This document shows positions 25,794 through 34,484 of a stretch of DNA of 64,000 bases, piece after piece; within the stretch, counting starts at the first letter, position 1; each line of letters begins with the position of its first letter. The stretch is from Nonlabens sp. MB-3u-79 (lineage in GTDB: Bacteria > Bacteroidota > Bacteroidia > Flavobacteriales > Flavobacteriaceae). A program made the position numbers and the translations under genes. The stretch is taken from positions 1,874,501-1,938,500 of the forward strand of contig NZ_CP025116.1 of the NCBI RefSeq assembly GCF_002831625.1, read 5' to 3'. The notes beneath the pieces are model-generated. The model was not told where the DNA came from. It saw only the letters and a program-made list of their open reading frames with translations, and did no database searches.

Positions 25794-27350
25794 ATGAGCC
25801 AACTTGTACAAATTTCTATTTTACCGCATCATCTAGAAGATGAAGATCATATCCTGAAGAAGGTTTTTGAAAAAATAGATTTGCGCATGGATGATGTCCA
25901 GAAGTGGAATATCAGAAAGCGCTCAATAGATGCAAGACAGAAAAAAGTAACATTCAATTTACAAATAGAAATATGGCTTAAAGGAGAAGATATTCCTCAA
26001 AGAGAAGTGTTTCAAATTCAAGATGTTTCTCAGTCAAAAGAAGTTGCCATCATAGGAGCTGGTCCCGCAGGTTTATATGCAGCATTAAGAGCTATTGAGG
26101 GCGGCTTAAAACCTATCGTCTATGAACGTGGTAGAGATGTACGCTCTAGAAGACGGGATCTTGCTGCGATTAATAAAGATCATATCGTCAACCCAGAATC
26201 CAACTATTGTTTTGGAGAAGGAGGGGCTGGAACCTACAGTGATGGTAAATTATATACCAGATCTAAGAAAAGAGGGAATGTGTTAAAAGCCTTGGAGTGG
26301 TTTGTTGATTTTGGCGCTATACCTGATATACTGGTAGATGCACATCCTCATATAGGGACTAATAAGTTACCGCAAATCATTACTTCTATGCGAGAAGCGA
26401 TTGAAAAAGCTGGTGGAAAAGTACATTTTGAAGCTAAAATGACTGACATACGTCACGAGAATCAACAAATTAATGCGATTCAGATTAATGACAAGGAATG
26501 GATTGCCTACGACAACCTCATACTAGCAACTGGTCATTCAGCTAGGGATATTTTTTATTTGCTTCACAAAAGAGGTATAAAAGTACAGGCAAAATCATTT
26601 GCTATAGGAGTACGGGTAGAACACCAACAAGAATTGATTGATCAGATTCAATACCATGGGGATGATCAAAATCCTTATTTGCCGCCGGCTAGTTACAGCC
26701 TTGTAGAGCAAGTAGACGGAATGGGAGTTTACTCTTTTTGTATGTGCCCTGGTGGTATTATTGCACCATGTGCTACAGCTACCGATGAGGTGGTTACGAA
26801 TGGCTGGAGCCCGAGCAAACGTAATAATCCATATGCTAACAGCGGTATTGTGGTAAGCGTATCTCCAGAAGATTTACCTAACTACGATCCTGAAGATCCA
26901 TTTGTATCCCTTAATTTTCAGAAAAAAGTGGAATATGATTGTTGGGTTGCTGCTGGGAAAACTCAAAAGGTTCCAGCGCAACGTATGCAGGACTTTGTGG
27001 AAGGAAAACTGTCTACAGACTTCCCTAAAACCTCGTATTACCCGGGTTTAACTAGTGTTGATTTGAACAAAGTACTTCCAGAAATGCTGGCCACTCGTTT
27101 AAGTGCTGCTTTTATTGCCTTCGGTAAAAAGATGAAAGGCTACTATACCAACGACGCTGTGCTGCATGCTCCAGAAAGTCGCACAAGCTCACCAGTAAGT
27201 ATACCTAGAGACCCCTTTACAATGGAGCATATAGAAATCAAAGGTTTATATCCTTGTGCCGAAGGAGCAGGATATGCTGGAGGTATTATTAGCGCAGCAA
27301 TAGATGGGATCAACTGCATGGATCGCATCATTGAAAAGAAAAACCTGTAA
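25794..27350 (+). CDS. FAD-dependent dehydrogenase (COG2509 type)
   Basis: A 518-aa flavoprotein. After an N-terminal domain of about 95 residues, the dinucleotide-binding motif VAIIGAGPAGLYAA is followed by NPESNYCFGEGGAGTYSDGK, which is diagnostic of this family, and near the C-terminus by GLYPCAEGAGYAGGIISAA, the second FAD contact. The substrate of the family is not established. ATG 25794 is chosen because it follows the promoter directly and gives MSQLVQISIL; the longer frame upstream runs through the promoter. Confidence 0.88.
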   Translation: MSQLVQISILPHHLEDEDHILKKVFEKIDLRMDDVQKWNIRKRSIDARQKKVTFNLQIEIWLKGEDIPQREVFQIQDVSQSKEVAIIGAGPAGLYAALRAIEGGLKPIVYERGRDVRSRRRDLAAINKDHIVNPESNYCFGEGGAGTYSDGKLYTRSKKRGNVLKALEWFVDFGAIPDILVDAHPHIGTNKLPQIITSMREAIEKAGGKVHFEAKMTDIRHENQQINAIQINDKEWIAYDNLILATGHSARDIFYLLHKRGIKVQAKSFAIGVRVEHQQELIDQIQYHGDDQNPYLPPASYSLVEQVDGMGVYSFCMCPGGIIAPCATATDEVVTNGWSPSKRNNPYANSGIVVSVSPEDLPNYDPEDPFVSLNFQKKVEYDCWVAAGKTQKVPAQRMQDFVEGKLSTDFPKTSYYPGLTSVDLNKVLPEMLATRLSAAFIAFGKKMKGYYTNDAVLHAPESRTSSPVSIPRDPFTMEHIEIKGLYPCAEGAGYAGGIISAAIDGINCMDRIIEKKNL

Positions 27351-27431
27351 ATAAAACTTCTTTATTTAAATGATTACTATTCTTTATATCCAAATAAGCT
27401 TTTAATTTTACAACGAATTATAAGAACCCCT

Positions 27432-27809
27432 ATGTTACCTATCACCTATTACGACTTATCCTATGCAGAGCTTTTTGTATTCCCTAAATACATGATTGCG
27501 CAAATGAAGTCAGGAATCATCCTCGCACCAGAAAATAATGACGAACTCAACGCCATTGCACAAAATCACTTTGCAGGTAAGAACTTTGTTTACATATCCA
27601 ACCGTATTTTTGATTATAATGTGAGTCCGGTTATATATTTGGAAGCCTCAAAAATCCCCAACCTTATAGGCATGTCTATAGTTACCGATAAAGAAAAACG
27701 CACTGCTCTATTTGAAAGTAAGTTCTATGCAAAAGAGTTTCTGGTAGCTTCTACTATTGAGGAAGCAGTAAATTGGGCTGTTGACTTAATAGAAAAAAAT
27801 AAACCTTAA
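27432..27809 (+). CDS. STAS/SpoIIAA-like conserved protein (125 aa)
   Basis: A cytosolic 125-aa protein; alternating strands and helices and the pattern ILAPENNDELNAIAQNHFAG, then FVYISNRIFDYNVSPVIYLE, recall the SpoIIAA-like (STAS/SEC14) domain found in many flavobacteria. I know no function. It follows the flavoprotein gene by 81 bases and may be cotranscribed. Confidence 0.65.
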   Translation: MLPITYYDLSYAELFVFPKYMIAQMKSGIILAPENNDELNAIAQNHFAGKNFVYISNRIFDYNVSPVIYLEASKIPNLIGMSIVTDKEKRTALFESKFYAKEFLVASTIEEAVNWAVDLIEKNKP

Positions 27810-27927
27810 TAAAAGCAGGCTTTAGTCGGTAGTCAAGTTTCCTAGAAATTCCTATTTTAACAAAAATTAGAAGTTCATCAAAGATTCACTTTTCGGCCTT
27901 CTGTAGATATTTGAACCGACGCCGAGA

Positions 27928-28449
27928 CTAATAATGGAGTATGGCGTGTAGGTCATGTCCTGATAAAAGTGCTCTTCCTTTTAAAAAATCAAGCTCGATT
28001 ATAAAGCTATAGCCTAATATAGAAGCTCCAGTTTGATTGATTAATGAATATGCCGCTGCTGCAGTACCTCCGGTGGCTAGCACGTCATCATGAATAAGAA
28101 CGCTATCGGTACTTTTAATAGCAGCTTCCTGCATTTCAATAGTGTCAGACCCGTACTCTAGTTGATATTCTTGACTCATGATCTTTCCTGGTAGTTTACC
28201 AGGTTTGCGTATCATAACAAATTTTGCATTCAGCGCTTTTGCCATGAGCATTCCAAATAGAAAGCCTCGTGATTCTATTCCAACAACTACATCAATTTTT
28301 TGATCTTGAAAAGGCTCGATTAATGCTTGAGTCATTTGATCTCTAGCCTCCTGAGAGGCTAATAATGGTGAGATATCTTTGAAAATAATACCTGGTTTTG
28401 GAAAATCAGGAATGTCTATGATATGTTGTGCTAAGAAAGGATTGTTCAT
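27928..28449 (-). CDS. apt: Adenine phosphoribosyltransferase
   Basis: A 173-aa purine-salvage enzyme joining adenine to PRPP to give AMP. It opens with IIDIPDFPKPGIIFKDISPL, the family signature, has GIESRGFLFG (adenine/PRPP contact) and the PRPP loop VLIHDDVLATGGTAAAA (about 117-133). The length is normal. It stands alone, divergent from tRNA-Arg. Confidence 0.96.
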   Translation of the reverse strand: MNNPFLAQHIIDIPDFPKPGIIFKDISPLLASQEARDQMTQALIEPFQDQKIDVVVGIESRGFLFGMLMAKALNAKFVMIRKPGKLPGKIMSQEYQLEYGSDTIEMQEAAIKSTDSVLIHDDVLATGGTAAAAYSLINQTGASILGYSFIIELDFLKGRALLSGHDLHAILHY

Positions 28450-28574
28450 GGGTTAAATATAGAAAAGGCAAGTCTTAGTTGACTATTTGAAGAAGCATAT
28501 TTTAAATATAATTTCCAGAGAGAAATAATTATAAGTTTATTGTCGAATAAAGTTGGCAATATTCTAAATTCCCG

Positions 28575-28582
28575 TATATTTG
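28575..28582 (+). promoter_or_regulatory. TATATTTG promoter element of tRNA-Arg
   Basis: A TTG at 28553-28555 lies 19 bases upstream, the standard spacing to the -33 element. The element extends to TATATTTGCAGCCGC, shared with tRNA-Ser except for one base. Confidence 0.7.
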
Positions 28583-28615
28583 CAGCCGCAAAAGCAACAA
28601 GCCTTTTGTTTATTA

Positions 28616-28692
28616 GGCCTCGTAGCATAACTGAATAGTGCACCACATTACGGCTGTGGAGGTTGCAGGTTTGAATCCTGCCGAGGTCACCA
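28616..28692 (+). tRNA. tRNA-Arg (anticodon ACG)
   Basis: A 77-base tRNA including an encoded CCA. Acceptor GGCCTCG/CGAGGTC (one G-U pair), anticodon stem CCACA/TGTGG with loop TTACGGC (anticodon ACG, reads CGN after A34 deamination), T arm GCAGG/CCTGC. Its last 16 bases before the CA end recur at 28835-28850, the mark of an integration site. Confidence 0.94.
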
Positions 28693-28724
28693 TCACCCAC
28701 AACGGCGTTGTGAATTAAAATATA

Positions 28725-28759
28725 AAAACCTTGACAAGCTCGCTTGATCAAGGTTTTTT
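28725..28759 (+). terminator. Terminator after tRNA-Arg
   Basis: Stem with AAAACCTTGA and CAAGC arms pairing with GCTTG and CAAGGTTTT, ending in TTTTTT. Confidence 0.75.
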
Positions 28760-28834
28760 GTTTTAAGACACTAAACTTACAAAGGCTGGTAGTGGTATGT
28801 GCAAAATGGACTTCATTCAGGATCAATAAAATTC

Positions 28835-28850
28835 ATCCTGCCGAGGTCAC
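28835..28850 (+). repeat. Duplicated tRNA-Arg 3' end (att-like site)
   Basis: ATCCTGCCGAGGTCAC, identical to 28675-28690 in tRNA-Arg. It is followed at once by a long terminator-like hairpin (28852-28893, arms AAACGGGAA and TTCCCGTTT), as if this were the original downstream flank of the tRNA gene. Confidence 0.8.
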
Positions 28851-28900
28851 TAAACGGGAATTTTCAATATTATTTTGAAAGTTCCCGTTTTTATTTTCTG

Positions 28901-29056
28901 CTAACTTATCTGATAGGAGGCAATTTTAGCAATAATAGAGTTCACTCTAAAAGTTTGAACTCTTTTGTTTTTGAAGTCGTACCCTAAACCGTCTGGAAAG
29001 GCCATATATTGAAGTTTTCTTTTAACCCCAATGTCTCCAGAACTCCATAACAGCGG
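28901..29056 (-). pseudogene. Serine recombinase C-terminal remnant
   Basis: The minus-strand frame reads LLWSSGDIGVKRKLQYMAFP, DGLGYDFKNK and FRVNSIIAKI. This is the end pattern of large-type site-specific recombinases in Bacteroidetes (GD-xxK-KLQ-xxFPdG-xyd-xxRT-RVNS). The catalytic N-terminus is missing. Lying next to a duplicated tRNA end, it is probably what is left of the integrase of an inserted element. Confidence 0.7.
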
Positions 29057-29120
29057 TTGATTGTAATTGCAACAAAAAAGCGTACAAGACATGGACTAAC
29101 TATTTTTTGCTATTAAGCCG

Positions 29121-30098
29121 TTAAAATGGTAAGACAATGGATTCTGGATTAATAAAATCTTTGGTATACGGATTTTCAAGAAAGCTAAGTGGCGGCTTTT
29201 GAAATTTAAGAATATCTTCTCTTTCAATACCGTAAACCTGCCAATAATTGGATAGCAATTGGGCATATATATCCTCATCCCAAAATCCGAAATGAGGTTG
29301 CTTACCAGCCGTTTCAACTTCTATGGTAATCCCATTGTCTTGGTTTTCAATTTTGTATTTAGGTTTGTACTGTAATATATAATCAGAATAATGAAACCTC
29401 GCGTACAACTCTTCAAACTGGACGGGATGTAAAACATGACCTTCCATTTTATCGAGGATCTCTTTTTGCTTCTCCCCAATTACCCCGTTATCTTGTAAAC
29501 ATGCGATAAAACCAAAGCCATTGACTCCAAATGAGAACATTAAATTAACAGCATCGTCGCGATAGCTAAAAATATCGGCAGAATATTTAAGTGGAAATAC
29601 GGCGATACTCCATGGTTTTTTTCCAACGAAGGAAATCGGTTCTATTAAGGATTGTAGCATTAAATGGAAGTTACCAAAGCGTTCCCTGAGAGTGACGGAA
29701 AGCCCAAAATCTTCACCTTGCCTTAACAGTCTGTCTCTTTCATAAAGCATTTCGTAGTATAGCATACCATAGACCATTCTGCCTGTCCACAGAAAAAGCA
29801 ACTCTTGATCGAGTGACGCCATGCCTTCAAAACCTTTTTTATACGCAGCCTCAACTTTTACATCCAGCTCCTCAAAAGCTGTTTTCACTTTGGAAGAACA
29901 GGGTAATTTAAGATCTCTATAATTATAAGATTTGGCTTTATCCATCATCTCAATTCTTTCATTACCTAATTTAAAATGATCCATCAGCCATCCTGGAAAA
30001 ACGGTCATGTTTTCATTTGTCAAAGCTCCTGAAAGGAAGCAAAAATGTTCGTCAAAATTCAAATCCTTAAAAGGATTAAAAAGCGTTTGTGTCATCAA
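29121..30098 (-). CDS. Conserved hypothetical protein (325 aa)
   Basis: A soluble 325-aa protein with no signal or membrane segment. Features: DEHFCFLSGA near the start, FPGWLMDHFKLGNE, YRDLKLPCSSKVKTAFEELD, WTGRMVYGMLYYEMLYERDR, and GKQPHFGFWDEDIYAQLLSN near the end. The spaced Cys residues near the start hint at a metal site, but this is a guess. I recognise it only as a protein seen in scattered Bacteroidetes. It lies within the remnant element downstream of tRNA-Arg. Confidence 0.6.
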   Translation of the reverse strand: MMTQTLFNPFKDLNFDEHFCFLSGALTNENMTVFPGWLMDHFKLGNERIEMMDKAKSYNYRDLKLPCSSKVKTAFEELDVKVEAAYKKGFEGMASLDQELLFLWTGRMVYGMLYYEMLYERDRLLRQGEDFGLSVTLRERFGNFHLMLQSLIEPISFVGKKPWSIAVFPLKYSADIFSYRDDAVNLMFSFGVNGFGFIACLQDNGVIGEKQKEILDKMEGHVLHPVQFEELYARFHYSDYILQYKPKYKIENQDNGITIEVETAGKQPHFGFWDEDIYAQLLSNYWQVYGIEREDILKFQKPPLSFLENPYTKDFINPESIVLPF

Positions 30099-30229
30099 TA
30101 TTCAGATATATTAAGTTTTAAATCTTTCCAAATGTAGCCATAAATTATTGTTTGTTTTACCTAATTTATATAGAATCAAAAATCTCAAATTTTGGACAGT
30201 ACCGTAAAACCTTCCCTTAAAGGAACCGC

Positions 30230-30853
30230 TCAACAATGTTGATTATTACGACCCATATTTTTCAGCCCAGCTCTTCCTAAAATAGGTAAGGCTGCAAGGG
30301 CGGTTTGGAAAGCAGCAAACTCACTTTTACCATTTATAAAAGTTTCCAAATTTGCTATTTTCTCTCTAATAATGGACTCTTCAGTTGGTGGCGTGTAAAT
30401 GGTTTGCCCTTGCTCATTTTTTAGAGTAATTCTAGGAGTTGTTCTAATCCCAACTTTACTTTTTTTAATATTTTGTACAATTTCGATACACAAGTTTGTA
30501 CTTATAAAAGGACGCTTTTCAATATCTCGCAATCCATTATAAAGCGCCTCTTTATAACTGATAACTTCTTTCGTAGCTGGATTATCAAACTTTTTGTCGG
30601 CTACCAAAGATTTATATAAATCGTCATTAGTGGTAATAATGTTTTCTATTTCAGAACTCGCTTTTGCTTCTAGTAGATGAATAGTGTCTAAGAATAAAGT
30701 AGGATTAGTTAAATTAGTTAGCATACCGTTAAGTTGTGCTAATGCTCTACTGGCATCAATAGTCTTACGTAAAACCTTAGTTGTTTCTAATATAGTTTTA
30801 GGAGGCAATAATGGTAAACCATTATAAGGATTAGTTTTATTGAAATCTTTCAT
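30230..30853 (-). pseudogene. Fic-family protein, truncated before the catalytic motif
   Basis: The first 170 residues are a normal Fic N-terminal domain: NPYNGLPLLPPK, LLEAKASSEIENIITTNDDL (the inhibitory or substrate-contact helix region), KEVISYKEALYNGL and IYTPPTEESIIREKIANLE. In intact relatives this is followed by HPFxDGNGR, the AMP-transfer loop. Here, after ETFING, the frame changes to KSEFAAFQTALAALPILG and ends without any such loop. The 207-aa product cannot AMPylate. The junction is probably a deletion or recombination scar in the remnant element. Confidence 0.75.
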
Positions 30854-31009
30854 TTTTAATAAGGGTAATAATTACCTGCATTAATTTAACAAGGGTAAAC
30901 ACATAAAAATATCACCCTCGTTAGGTACTTAGGGTAAGAATTACTCGTATTTATTAATGTAGAAAGTCTAAATGCTAACTACCAGTGCCGTTTTTTGGAA
31001 GGATAATTA

Positions 31010-33358
31010 CTACTCATTAATTGCTGGAACCAGAAGTCGTTGAACAGAAAGGCTGTCTACTAAAACACTGTCTATCTTCATTGGTGGATAGGCTAACAAG
31101 GAATCTCTAATCCTTAAGCTTTCCATGTAGGTACTGTCATTTTTATAATAGTCAGTAGCCTCTAAGGCTTTGATATCGCTGTAATCAGGACAGGAGAAGT
31201 AGGGTTGATCGTATTCAAAATTAGTCAACAAGGGGTTTTTCCAACGGCTTAAACTTTTAAACATATTTGCTACCATAGGCATTGCTGTACCAGCACCACT
31301 ACCCATATAAGTGCTTTCAAAATGCACTCGCTTATCTCGAGCACCTACCCATGAGCCTATCACGATTTCTGGGGAGCAAGCAATAAACCAACCATCACCA
31401 TTATTCTGCGTAGTACCTGTTTTTCCTATGATGTTATAAGGGATTCCATAATTGCTAAAACCAGCACCAGTTCCATTTGTTAAGACTTCTTCCATCATTT
31501 GTTGAAGTTTTTTGACGCTTTGTCTACTCGCCACCTTAGCTTCATATTTAGGCTTTGCTTGGTATAAAACAGTTCCTTTTTGATCGGTTATTTTTTGAAT
31601 CATGTAGGGTTTTACAAGACTTCCACCATTAGAAATACTTGCGTATGCCGTTACCATTTCCATCAAGCTGATAGGTGCTGTTCCCAAAACTATGGAAGGA
31701 ACCTCTGGAATATCAGAGGTAATGCCCATTTTTATTGCTTTTTTGATCGTATTTGGAACACCTACCTGTAATTGCAATGCTGCCGATACGGTATTCACAC
31801 TATTAGCCAGCGCACCGTGTAAACTATAGCTGCCGCCATAGCTGCCGTTGCTGTTTTTGGGTTGCCAGTCTTCGTATTTACTATATTTACGAAGGAAGTT
31901 GTCGTAAAAAGTGCAGGGATCAACACCTTGCTCCAAGGCCGTGAGATAGGTGATAGGTTTGAATGTAGAGCCTACCTGGTTTTTACCTTTAATGTTATCT
32001 ATTTGCGAGAATCCATAATCAATACCGCCTAAATAGCCCATAATGGCACCGCTACGGCTGTTCATGGCAAGAATCCCCGTATGTAGACGTACTAGGGAAC
32101 TTATCATACTATCTTGCACGGACTGTTGTCGCAGTTCAAATCCTTTTCCTATTTCCCAGTATTTTTTGGCTTCAGGTTTTTGGAGGTATTGGTTTATTTC
32201 GTTTTCTGTTTTCCCTTCTGCAAGCATTTTTTTTACAATGGGTTGAATGGACATAAGGTTTGCAATAAAAGCTTGTTTCCCACCTTGGGTGGTGGTGTTG
32301 GTCCAGTTCTTATCCATCAGTTTTTGCAATTTGGCCATTTGTCGTTCCATAGACTGCTCTGCATATTTTTGAATATGAGGCTGCAGCGTTGTGTAAACTT
32401 GTAAACCGTCTAGTTCCAGGTCATAGACTGCTCCGTCAGTTCTGGGGTTGTTTGCTGCCCAAGAATTAAATTCTGCTCTTACGTAATCTTTATAATATCC
32501 AGAAAGGGAGGAGTTTTTTTCCGCGGGACGGTATTTAAGAGTCAACTCTGTTTTTGCAGCATCAGCCTCCTCTTGAGTAATAGCGTTATTTTTTACCATT
32601 TGTGCCAGAACAACGTTTCTTCGGTTTGTCGAGTTGATAGGGTTTTTTCTTGGATTGTAATAGGTCGGTGCTTTAAGCACTCCTACCAGTGTTGCACATT
32701 CTGCAAGGCTTAATTTTGCTGGAGTCTTACTAAAAAACCGTTGAGCAGATTTCTCGATTCCGTATAGGTTTTCACCAAAGGATACGGTATTAAAATACAG
32801 TAACAGCAGTTCTTCTTTGGTATAAATGTTCTCTAAACGTTTTGCTATAATAAGTTCCCGCATTTTATTAATGGGCGTGCTCAATAGCCACATTTCTTTG
32901 CGTCCAAAAATATTTTTTGCGATTTGTTGGGTAACAGTGCTACCGCCGCCTTTTCCTTGTTGCATTAAAATAGACTTTACAAAAACTCGGGCATAACTTT
33001 TATAGTCGATACCTGAATGCTCGTAAAATCGCACATCTTCTGTGGCTACTAAAGCCTTTATTAGATAAGGGTTTAATTCTAAGGAGTCAATATTGCTGCG
33101 ATTTTGAAGATAGAAATAAGCGATAGGCTTTTTATCACTACCATAAACTGTAGATGTTACAGGATTTTCAAGCTTGGCCAATTCCGTCTCATTGGGTACA
33201 TGACCGAATATCCCTATATAAGTACCTGCAAATAAAATCGCAACAAAAGCAAATCCTGAAAGCATCAAATAGGCTAAGCACACAAATGGATGCTTTTTCA
33301 AATAATTGAAAAAGCTCGTTGCTTTAGCGGCTATTTTTTGTCGAAATGTTGTTGCCAT
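31010..33358 (-). CDS. Penicillin-binding protein 1A (transglycosylase/transpeptidase)
   Basis: A 782-aa bifunctional peptidoglycan synthase. One membrane anchor (about 27-50), a GT51 domain with EDVRFYEHSGID and GGGSTVTQQIAKN, and a transpeptidase domain with the acylated serine in STFKPITYL, SVN, and KTGTTQNNGDGW. It polymerises lipid II and cross-links the stems at the inner-membrane outer face. The length is typical of class A PBPs of Bacteroidetes. It is monocistronic. Confidence 0.95.
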   Translation of the reverse strand: MATTFRQKIAAKATSFFNYLKKHPFVCLAYLMLSGFAFVAILFAGTYIGIFGHVPNETELAKLENPVTSTVYGSDKKPIAYFYLQNRSNIDSLELNPYLIKALVATEDVRFYEHSGIDYKSYARVFVKSILMQQGKGGGSTVTQQIAKNIFGRKEMWLLSTPINKMRELIIAKRLENIYTKEELLLLYFNTVSFGENLYGIEKSAQRFFSKTPAKLSLAECATLVGVLKAPTYYNPRKNPINSTNRRNVVLAQMVKNNAITQEEADAAKTELTLKYRPAEKNSSLSGYYKDYVRAEFNSWAANNPRTDGAVYDLELDGLQVYTTLQPHIQKYAEQSMERQMAKLQKLMDKNWTNTTTQGGKQAFIANLMSIQPIVKKMLAEGKTENEINQYLQKPEAKKYWEIGKGFELRQQSVQDSMISSLVRLHTGILAMNSRSGAIMGYLGGIDYGFSQIDNIKGKNQVGSTFKPITYLTALEQGVDPCTFYDNFLRKYSKYEDWQPKNSNGSYGGSYSLHGALANSVNTVSAALQLQVGVPNTIKKAIKMGITSDIPEVPSIVLGTAPISLMEMVTAYASISNGGSLVKPYMIQKITDQKGTVLYQAKPKYEAKVASRQSVKKLQQMMEEVLTNGTGAGFSNYGIPYNIIGKTGTTQNNGDGWFIACSPEIVIGSWVGARDKRVHFESTYMGSGAGTAMPMVANMFKSLSRWKNPLLTNFEYDQPYFSCPDYSDIKALEATDYYKNDSTYMESLRIRDSLLAYPPMKIDSVLVDSLSVQRLLVPAINE

Positions 33359-34085
33359 AATTTGAAAGTTCTAAACGAATATTTAAAACGAATTTAGCTT
33401 GTTTTACGGTAATAAATTAAGATAATAATTCCTATTGTTTTTATTTAATATAGGAACTATTCAAATAAGAAGTATCTCCCTGTTTATATATAAATAAACC
33501 CTCCACTACCAACTAATTCAGGGTTTTAGATACCGTAAAAGAGAATCTTATTTCCTGATTAGCTAAACAACTAGACCTCTTAATCCAGCTATGGACTGAT
33601 TTAAAGTAAGCTTATTACTACGCTGAAAGTGGCGACCTGCATACAGGAAGGGGGTCTTTTGGTTAGTCCATTAAATAATTACTAAGCACGGCTACGCAGA
33701 TGGAGCTTTTTTTTTAAAATAATAATAATGGAGTACCTGTTTTTTCACATATTTTCTACATCTATCAATAATCTTAATTTCCATGATTTAAGTCATAGGT
33801 GCTCTTTTACGTAATAGCTAGCTTTACATATGAGGTGACAAAAAAAAGGCATCTAGTCACACGGCTTTTACTGCGCAGTATCAGCTCATTTATTAAGGGA
33901 TAAAAATATAGACCGAAACAAACACTTAGCTCATGAGATTGATTTTCACCATTTTAATGTGACCTAATTGTTCACCTCTGGAAACATCCCTTTAGAAAAT
34001 CAAATCACATACTAATTAAATTGGATAAATTCATAATAGACACGAGGGGAGTTGCTAGGTTGTAGAAATATAAAATATATAAAAA
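33359..34085. other. Long intergenic region with Crp/Fnr-type promoter and long leader
   Basis: 727 bases with no supported gene. Bases 33784-33826 form a Crp/Fnr-type promoter for the gene at 34086, leaving a leader of about 255 bases with repeated GTGAC/GTCAC half-sites (33834-33869 and 33959-33974). A T-run after a weak stem at 33690-33714 could be a terminator. Confidence 0.55.
33784..33826 (+). promoter_or_regulatory. Crp/Fnr-type operator plus -7 element, gene 34086
   Basis: TGATTTAAGTCA (33784-33795), 23 bases, TAGCTTTA (33819-33826). Same layout as at uspA, the pta operon and tolC. Confidence 0.65.
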
Positions 34086-34466
34086 ATGAAAGCACAAAAA
34101 ACACTAGGCATTTGGATGGATCATGCTACGGCACATTTGATAGATTTAGAGTCTACAAAAAACAATCACTCGATAGTATCAGGTTTTACTTTTGATACAC
34201 AAGAAGAGGCCTTGAGTAGAAGTGAAAATCTGATGCATAACAAAAGAAAGCAAATGCGTGAAGCTTACTACAAGGAAATTGCAGCTGCTATTTTAAAATA
34301 TGACCATGTGCTTCTATTTGGTCCTACCAATGCAAAAACAGAACTGTACAATTATGTGAATGCCGACTCAGGTTTTAAGAATATAAAAATAGTAACTATA
34401 GCGGCCGATAAAATGACCGATAATCAGAAGCTTGCTTTTGTCAGAAATTATTTTCAACGGGCATAA
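34086..34466 (+). CDS. eRF1-like/host-attachment-type stress protein (126 aa)
   Basis: A small cytosolic protein: LGIWMDHATAHLIDLES at the start, a Lys/Arg-rich helix, YYKEIAAAILKYDHVLLFGP and the end IKIVTIAADKMTDNQKLAFV. The order (strand, helix, 'LLFGPTNAK', 'DKMTDNQ') matches the small conserved proteins related to the archaeal eRF1 domain that sit in bacterial stress clusters. The function is unknown; ribosome-linked stress response has been proposed for relatives. A Crp/Fnr-type promoter lies about 255 bases upstream. Confidence 0.65.
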   Translation: MKAQKTLGIWMDHATAHLIDLESTKNNHSIVSGFTFDTQEEALSRSENLMHNKRKQMREAYYKEIAAAILKYDHVLLFGPTNAKTELYNYVNADSGFKNIKIVTIAADKMTDNQKLAFVRNYFQRA

Positions 34467-34484
34467 TACATTTGATCATATTAC

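Noticed and set aside
28446..28826. 126-aa frame antisense to tRNA-Arg
   Set aside because: It overlaps the tRNA, its promoter and its terminator.
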